The notes under the pieces: generated by a model
What the model saw: the letters and a program-made list of their open reading frames with translations, nothing else
What the model was told of the DNA's origin: nothing
Databases searched by the model: none
Position numbers and translations under genes: made by a program
Part shown: positions 59,150 to 64,000 of the stretch, piece by piece
How the letters are laid out: each line of letters begins with the position of its first letter
How positions within the stretch are numbered: position 1 is the first letter of the stretch
NCBI GenBank assembly: GCA_018268395.1
Contig: JAFDWQ010000001.1
Coordinates: 958,644 to 1,022,643, forward strand
Length of the DNA: 64,000 nucleotides
From: Armatimonadota bacterium
Lineage (GTDB): Bacteria > Armatimonadota > Fimbriimonadia > Fimbriimonadales > Fimbriimonadaceae
Direction of reading: 5' to 3'

Positions 59150-61742
59150 GCTTGAGGCTCGCTTCGACTTTGGACTTCTCTTCCATGAGCCTGGCGCAGT
59201 CGTTCCGGGCGGCATCGACGACTTCCGGTTTCGCCCTGCCCGTGAAGTTCGGATCGGCAAGACGGGCCTCCAATTGGGCGATTTTCGGAGTCAACTTTTC
59301 CAGTTCTCCTAGAAGGCGGGCGGCCTCCTTTTCCGGGTCGATCAACCCTTGGGTGGGAAGGAAGAATTCGAGGCCGCCGATCGCTGTCGAGAGGTGGCGT
59401 TCGTCGGGACGTCCCTGTTCCAGGGATTCGATCCAGGCCTGCGAGCAGACGACAGGCCCGCCGCCCTGAAGGTCGCCGGCGTAGAACGCACGGGGGATCT
59501 TGGCGCCTGGAGTCAATTTGAGCTCGGCCCGCATGGCGCGGAGCGCACGGACCGCCTCCATCCAGCTTTCGACGGTCGCTTCGGCTTCAGGATCCGTCCA
59601 CTCGGGACAGACCTCGGGCCAAGACGACGCCATCAGCATCCCGCCTTCCGCCTTCTTGGGCAGATGGGAGTAGATCTCCTCGGTGATGTGGGGCATGACC
59701 GGGTGGGCGAGTTTCAGGAACGCCTCGAGACAGGTGACGAGCACGTGTTGCGGCGTGGCCCGGACCTTCGGATCGGCCAGCCGTGGCTTGGAGACTTCCA
59801 CGTACCAGTCGCAGAGTTCGTTCCAAAAGAACTTGTAAAGGGCTTGGGTCGCAGACTGGACGTCGTACGATTCGTAACCTTCACGGACGGAACGCTCTGT
59901 CGCGGCGAGGCGGCTGAGGATCCATCGGTCGAAGACGTCGTACTCCCCGCTCGGCCCCTCAGGCAGGCCTTCTAGGTTCATTAAGACGAACCGAGAGGCG
60001 TTCCAGACCTTGTTCGCGAAGTTCCGGGCGTCGGTCGTCCGTCGTTCGCTGTAGCGGATGTCCTGGTTTTCGCCCGTTTGGCTGAACAGCGTCCACCGGA
60101 GGGCATCGGCGCCCTTCTCCTCAATGACGCCCATGGGATCGACGCCTGTCCCGAGGCTCTTGCTCATGCGCTTTCCGTCTTCGGTCAAAACGGTCGCGTA
60201 GATGTAGACGTCATGGAAGGGGATGTCGCCGACCAGGTCGCAGCCCATCATGATCATCCTTGCGACCCAGAGATAGAGGATCTCGCGACTCGTGACAAGC
60301 ACGCTCGTCGGATAGTAGCGGTCGAGGTCCGCGGTCCTCTCCGGCCAGCCCATGGTCGCGAACGGCCAAAGTCCGCTGCTGAACCACGTGTCCAAGACAT
60401 CGTCGTCTTGCCGGACGATCTTCTTGTCACCGGCCTTGCGTTGGGCGTCTTCCCGACTGAGCGCAGCGAAAGGCTCGCCCGACTCCGTGTAGTAGACGGG
60501 GATCCGGTGGCCCCACCACAATTGTCGGCTGATGCACCAGTCCCGGACGTTGCGCATCCAATCGAGATAGACAGAGGCGTACCTGGGCGGTGAGAACGTA
60601 ATGCGTCCGTCTTCGACGGCCCTGATGGCTTCGACGGACAAGTTCTTCTGATCGACCCACCACTGTTCGCTGGCCATCGGTTCGATGACCTCGTGGCTGC
60701 GTTCGCTGATCACAAGGGCGAGTTCGTGGTCTTCGACGCGGTCGAGGAAGCCTTGAGTTTCGAGGTCGTCGACGATCTTCTTGCGGGCCTCGATCCGGTC
60801 GAGGCCTGCGTACGGGCCACAATCCGGCGTCATCTTCGCCGACTCGTCAAGGACGACGAGGATTTCCAGCCCGTGGCGCTGACCGACTTCAAAGTCGTTG
60901 GCGTCGTGTCCAGGAGTGATCTTGACCGCGCCTGTGCCGAACTCTGGATCGGGATACTCGTCGGCGATCAAGGGGATTTCACGGCCGACGAGGGGCAGGG
61001 TCAAGGTCTTCCCGACGATCCCGGTGTACCGTTCGTCCTTGGGATGGACAGCGACCGCGACGTCGGCCAACATCGTCTCGGGGCGGGTCGTCGCCACGAT
61101 GACGTGTCCAGAACCGTCCGTAAAGGGGTAGCGGACGTGATACAGCTTGCCCTTGGTCACAAGCCGCTCGGTCTCGATGTCGCTCACGCTCGTCTTCAGG
61201 GCCGGATCCCAGTTGACGACGCGAAGGCCCCTGTAGATCAGGCCACGCTCGAACCAGTCGACGAAGACCTTGAGGACGGCCTCGTGATAGCCGTCGTCGA
61301 GCGTGAAGCGTTCTCGCTCCCATTCGAACGCGCAACCCAAGGCCCTGAAGCCCCGGAGTATCGCGCCCCCGCTTTCATGGCGCCACTGCCACACGCGCTC
61401 CAGAAACTTTTCACGTCCGAGATGGAACGGCGACGTCCCTTCCTTCTTGAGGATCTTGGTCACGACGCCTTGGGTGCCGATTCCGGCATGGTCTTGTCCC
61501 GGAAGGATCAGAACGTCGAACCCGCGAAGGCGCTTGTAGCGGCCGAGAAGGTCTTGGAGGCCGTAGCACAGGGCGTGCCCCATATGGAGGGAGCCCGTGA
61601 CGTTGGGAGGGGGGATCGTGATGCTGTAGACCGGCTTTCCGCTCTCCGGAGACGGTCTGAAGAGGCCTGCTTCTTCCCAGGCCCGGTACCACTTGGATTC
61701 GACGAGGGACGCGTCGTAGCGCGTCGAAAGCTCTGTATTCAT
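59136..61742 (-). CDS. valS: Valyl-tRNA synthetase
   Basis: 868 residues, class I. It has the HIGH-type motif PNVTGSLHMGHAL and the KMSKS-type motif KRMSKS (524-529). The editing domain has VIVATTRPETMLADVAVAVH. WRVPVYYTESG-type zinc-free catalytic sequence (WWGHRIPVYYTESGEP) is present. A C-terminal coiled coil (AARLLGELEKLTPKIAQLEA) binds tRNA. The ATG at 61742 gives the conserved MNTELSTRYDASLVESKWYR start. The 63 bp upstream to 61805 have no notable site. Confidence 0.98.
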   Translation of the reverse strand: MNTELSTRYDASLVESKWYRAWEEAGLFRPSPESGKPVYSITIPPPNVTGSLHMGHALCYGLQDLLGRYKRLRGFDVLILPGQDHAGIGTQGVVTKILKKEGTSPFHLGREKFLERVWQWRHESGGAILRGFRALGCAFEWERERFTLDDGYHEAVLKVFVDWFERGLIYRGLRVVNWDPALKTSVSDIETERLVTKGKLYHVRYPFTDGSGHVIVATTRPETMLADVAVAVHPKDERYTGIVGKTLTLPLVGREIPLIADEYPDPEFGTGAVKITPGHDANDFEVGQRHGLEILVVLDESAKMTPDCGPYAGLDRIEARKKIVDDLETQGFLDRVEDHELALVISERSHEVIEPMASEQWWVDQKNLSVEAIRAVEDGRITFSPPRYASVYLDWMRNVRDWCISRQLWWGHRIPVYYTESGEPFAALSREDAQRKAGDKKIVRQDDDVLDTWFSSGLWPFATMGWPERTADLDRYYPTSVLVTSREILYLWVARMIMMGCDLVGDIPFHDVYIYATVLTEDGKRMSKSLGTGVDPMGVIEEKGADALRWTLFSQTGENQDIRYSERRTTDARNFANKVWNASRFVLMNLEGLPEGPSGEYDVFDRWILSRLAATERSVREGYESYDVQSATQALYKFFWNELCDWYVEVSKPRLADPKVRATPQHVLVTCLEAFLKLAHPVMPHITEEIYSHLPKKAEGGMLMASSWPEVCPEWTDPEAEATVESWMEAVRALRAMRAELKLTPGAKIPRAFYAGDLQGGGPVVCSQAWIESLEQGRPDERHLSTAIGGLEFFLPTQGLIDPEKEAARLLGELEKLTPKIAQLEARLADPNFTGRAKPEVVDAARNDCARLMEEKSKVEASLKLMSE

Positions 61743-61805
61743 CTGTCCGCTTTCCTGTCTTGAAAGACCGGTCGAGTGTACCGTCGACCGTCGTTCGAGG
61801 CCGGG

Positions 61806-62129
61806 CTACAGGTTGTAGCGGCGCTTCATCTCAGCGAACCGTTCGTAAGCTTTGGCATCGAGCGCAGCGGTCAGGCGTTTGTTCAGAACAGGCACGACCT
61901 GGTCTTTGAGGCACCGGTCCCGGGCCATCCATTGATAGTAGTGGCGCCCGCCATGGTGGTACGGGCCGTAGAGCCTGGATCCGGGGAACCTGTCGACCAA
62001 CCAACGGAACAGGTGTTCGTGGTCGACGTGCATCCGGAGGGTGACGTGGGGCTTCCGGCCGTCGCCCCCAAAATGACCCTCTCCGATCATGACCCCGACG
62101 AACAAGCCTGCGTCAAAATCGCTCAACAT
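61806..62129 (-). CDS. Single-motif LAGLIDADG-like endonuclease-fold protein
   Basis: 107 residues. GLFVGVMIGEGHFGGDG is a LAGLIDADG-type helix with the acidic residue in GEG, followed by HVTLRMHVDHEHLFRWLVDR (beta strands and helix). RLYGPYHHGGRHYYQWMARD and KDQVVPVLNKRL complete one LAGLIDADG half-domain. Such a half would have to dimerise to cut DNA. It is not inside an intron or intein: valS and the ABC gene beside it are intact. A 31-bp inverted repeat abuts its start. It may be a free-standing homing endonuclease or a domesticated DNA-binding protein. Confidence 0.75.
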   Translation of the reverse strand: MLSDFDAGLFVGVMIGEGHFGGDGRKPHVTLRMHVDHEHLFRWLVDRFPGSRLYGPYHHGGRHYYQWMARDRCLKDQVVPVLNKRLTAALDAKAYERFAEMKRRYNL

Positions 62130-62130
62130 G

Positions 62131-62161
62131 GTGTTTCACCGTAATGTAACACGTGAAACAC
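62131..62161. promoter_or_regulatory. Inverted repeat abutting the LAGLIDADG-like gene
   Basis: GTGTTTCAC, 13 nt, GTGAAACAC is a perfect 9-bp inverted repeat. It starts 2 bp above the ATG on the minus strand and lies 7 bp below the ABC ATPase stop. It could be an operator, an mRNA hairpin hiding the start, or a terminator for the ABC gene. Confidence 0.5.
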
Positions 62162-62168
62162 TGGCCGG

Positions 62169-63140
62169 TCAAGAGCGGGTGCCGAAGAGGTCGCGGATGA
62201 CCTCCTCTGCGGAAACGTCTTCGACGGCGATGTCGTTGACCGGGTGGGCCTGTAGGATCGCCCCGGTCACCGCTGCTGTCTTCTCGCGGGCGACGGCCAG
62301 CACGACCGTCGAGTCGGCAGACTCCACCACGTCACCGAACACGGCCAGGTCCGGGACGGCGCCGTCGAACGTCAGTCGGAGCCTCCTTGTTCCCGAATAG
62401 CGCGCCGTCAGGGCTTCGAGCGTCCCGTCGAACACGAGCGTGCCGTGATCGATGACGACGACACGCTTGCACAATTCCTGGACGTCCTGCATGTAGTGGC
62501 TCGTGAGGAGGATCGTGCACTTCTCGCGCTTGTTGAAGTCTTGCAAGAAGTCCCGGATGCGTTTCTGGCTGACGACGTCCAGCCCGATCGTCGGTTCGTC
62601 GAGGAACACGACCTTAGGTGCGTGGAGCAGCGCGGCGACGAGTTCGCACTTCATCCGCTCGCCGAGGCTGAGTTTACGGACCTGCGTCCGGACGACGTCT
62701 TTGAGCTGAAGGGCGTCGAGCAGGTGCTCGATCCGCTCGTCGAACTTGTCCTTGGGGACGTCGTAGAGCTCCCGCAAGACGACGAAGCTGTCCCAAGCCG
62801 GCAGGTCCCACCAGAGTTGCTGACGGTTGCCCATGACCAGCGAAATCTGTCGGAGCATTTCCGGCTTCCGGTCGAAAGGCCGATAGCCGAGGACGCGCGC
62901 TTCTCCGCCAGAGGGGTAAAGGATGCCCGAGAGCATCTTCAAGGTCGTCGTCTTGCCGGCTCCGTTCGGCCCGAGGAACCCCACGATCTCGCCTTCGTCG
63001 ACCGTGAACGAAATGCCCTTGACGGCTTCGACCAGGTTCTTTTCCCGGCTGAAGAGGGACTTGACGGACCCCCAGACGCCAGGTTCCTTCTTCGGGGTGG
63101 CGTAGACTTTTGTGAGGCCGCTCACCTCGATGACGGACAT
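62169..63140 (-). CDS. ABC transporter ATP-binding protein (ABC-2 exporter type)
   Basis: 323 residues. Walker A is GPNGAGKTTT, the signature is LSLGERMKCEL and Walker B is VVFLDEPTIGLDVVSQK. The inserted VKSLFSREKNLVEAVKGIS and NRQQLWWDLPAWDSFVVLRE place it in a subgroup that pairs with ABC-2 (DUF990-like) permeases. No permease gene follows in this window, and the partner could lie elsewhere. It is separated from cdsA by 17 bp. Confidence 0.9.
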   Translation of the reverse strand: MSVIEVSGLTKVYATPKKEPGVWGSVKSLFSREKNLVEAVKGISFTVDEGEIVGFLGPNGAGKTTTLKMLSGILYPSGGEARVLGYRPFDRKPEMLRQISLVMGNRQQLWWDLPAWDSFVVLRELYDVPKDKFDERIEHLLDALQLKDVVRTQVRKLSLGERMKCELVAALLHAPKVVFLDEPTIGLDVVSQKRIRDFLQDFNKREKCTILLTSHYMQDVQELCKRVVVIDHGTLVFDGTLEALTARYSGTRRLRLTFDGAVPDLAVFGDVVESADSTVVLAVAREKTAAVTGAILQAHPVNDIAVEDVSAEEVIRDLFGTRS

Positions 63141-63157
63141 AGGGACAGGTTACCGTC

Positions 63158-63982
63158 TCACGGCCAAAGGGGCGAGTGGTAGAGTCCGGGGGACAGGGCG
63201 CAAAGGACGGTCGAGCACGGAACGGCGGAAAGGAGGAGAGAGTCGAGGCGGTCCAAAATGCCGCCGTGGCCGGGGAGGACGCCTCCGCTGTCCTTGAGCC
63301 CCGTGACCCGCTTGAGATAGCTTTGGGCGAGGTCGCCGACCTGGCCAAGGACTCCAGACGTCACGCCTGCAAGGGCGGAGGCTACGATCGGGATTTTCAG
63401 GGAAACGCCCACGATCAGCGACGTGACGACGCAGGCGGCGAGATTGGCCATCGCCCCCTCCCAGGTTTTGCCCGGCGAGATCGTCGGGGCGAGCTTGTGC
63501 CGACCGATCGCCTTCCCTACGACAAGGGCGAACGTGTCGCCCGCCCATATCGGTAACAGGAGCATCAAAGTCGCGTTCGGGACGAACGTGCCCGTGCCGA
63601 GTGGGGTCTGTTGGTGCGTCACGACGATCGTCGCTAGCGGTGCCGCCAGCCATCCGGACGACATCGGGGTCGCGTACTTCCGGCGGAACCCCTCGATGAC
63701 GCCGAAGCATCCTGCGAGGTAGGCCGCCCACACGATGGCCCAGAACTGCCAGGATCCCGGCGGCGTGACGCGGGCGACGGTCAAGGGGACGACCAAGCAC
63801 AGGACGCCGATCGTCGCCGTCGGCCAGGGCCTGTCTTCGAGTCCGGCGATCTTCACCAGTTCCATGAAGCCGATCAGGAAGACGAGCGACGAACAGACGA
63901 CGATCGGCAGAGAGTGGGTCGTCAGCAACGCCCAAAGGGCCAGCGCGCCACCCAAGACGCCTGTCACGACCCTTCTCAGCAT
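63158..63982 (-). CDS. cdsA: Phosphatidate cytidylyltransferase
   Basis: 274 residues with about seven membrane helices. It makes CDP-diacylglycerol, the precursor of all membrane phospholipids. The C-terminal signature includes GDLAQSYLKRVTGLKDSGG and PGHGGILDRLDSLL, and SPGKTWEGAMANL is also conserved. The ATG at 63982 is 18 bp from the window edge, so genes upstream in the same direction (often uppS) cannot be seen. Confidence 0.96.
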   Translation of the reverse strand: MLRRVVTGVLGGALALWALLTTHSLPIVVCSSLVFLIGFMELVKIAGLEDRPWPTATIGVLCLVVPLTVARVTPPGSWQFWAIVWAAYLAGCFGVIEGFRRKYATPMSSGWLAAPLATIVVTHQQTPLGTGTFVPNATLMLLLPIWAGDTFALVVGKAIGRHKLAPTISPGKTWEGAMANLAACVVTSLIVGVSLKIPIVASALAGVTSGVLGQVGDLAQSYLKRVTGLKDSGGVLPGHGGILDRLDSLLLSAVPCSTVLCALSPGLYHSPLWP

Positions 63983-64000
63983 TGTTCGGGAGCCTGACGG

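Overview
The window is 64 kb of a GC-rich bacterial chromosome (about 63-65% GC by eye). It is densely packed, with many ATGA/GTGA start-stop overlaps and frequent GTG/TTG starts. It carries ordinary housekeeping genes, one PEP-CTERM protein, menaquinone rather than ubiquinone-style context, a two-protein flotillin cluster, an H-x9-DG-like pseudopilin tail and a tmRNA. This mix, together with many secreted unknowns and diderm signs (an MlaE permease, a possible outer-membrane barrel), suggests an environmental diderm. My best guess is Armatimonadota (Fimbriimonadia-like), inferred from gene style only and not from any marker comparison. No phage, transposase, CRISPR array, rRNA or tRNA was seen.

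Layout. 1-5.5 kb: 3' end of priA, a cluster of GGGGGAGG-type repeats around a DUF559 endonuclease-like gene, a striking 21-bp-period array, alaS and a PEP-CTERM gene. 5.6-16.8 kb: MHS-type transporter, lone MlaE permease, 2TM protein, renalase-like flavoprotein, dapB, a PPOX protein, a large secreted protein, an ABC-2 exporter pair and a secreted glycine-rich protein. 16.8-17.2 kb: tmRNA with CCA encoded. 17.3-26.5 kb: secreted or membrane unknowns, a possible small RNA, a BlaI/M56-peptidase pair with two clear operators, a GlcF-like Fe-S protein and folE2. 26.5-27.6 kb: a 1.1-kb non-coding block of hairpins, 11-bp repeats, a second 21-bp-period array and two inverted-repeat units. 27.6-33 kb: membrane-fused spermidine-synthase-like protein, VOC protein, and an nfeD-SPFH-SPFH operon.

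33.0-41.2 kb is a nine-gene plus-strand operon: menaquinone methyltransferase, polyprenyl synthase, HAD phosphatase, a DgcA/DgcN-like pair (D-amino acid or dipeptide epimerase plus DUF1611), pyrR, pyrB, pyrC and a lipoprotein. 41.2-47.3 kb, minus strand: a secreted protein with a pseudopilin-like tail, then the unit holin-like/yvcK/gmk/coaBC, and an HtrA-type protease. 47.3-56.1 kb: DUF5107-type protein, HDOD protein, fadD, tatD, DUF58 and RDD proteins. 56.3-59.1 kb: recF-DUF721-comEC. 59.1-64 kb, minus strand: valS, a single-motif LAGLIDADG-like protein, an ABC ATPase and cdsA.

Most of the window is conserved core metabolism, so the unusual material is in the non-coding blocks. The two degenerate 21-bp-period arrays (1609-1980 and about 26922-27110) do not resemble each other in sequence but share an exact period of two helical turns. 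The first changes strand orientation in its middle. With the DUF559-linked repeats and the TTCA-loop hairpins, these are the best candidates for something not yet described.
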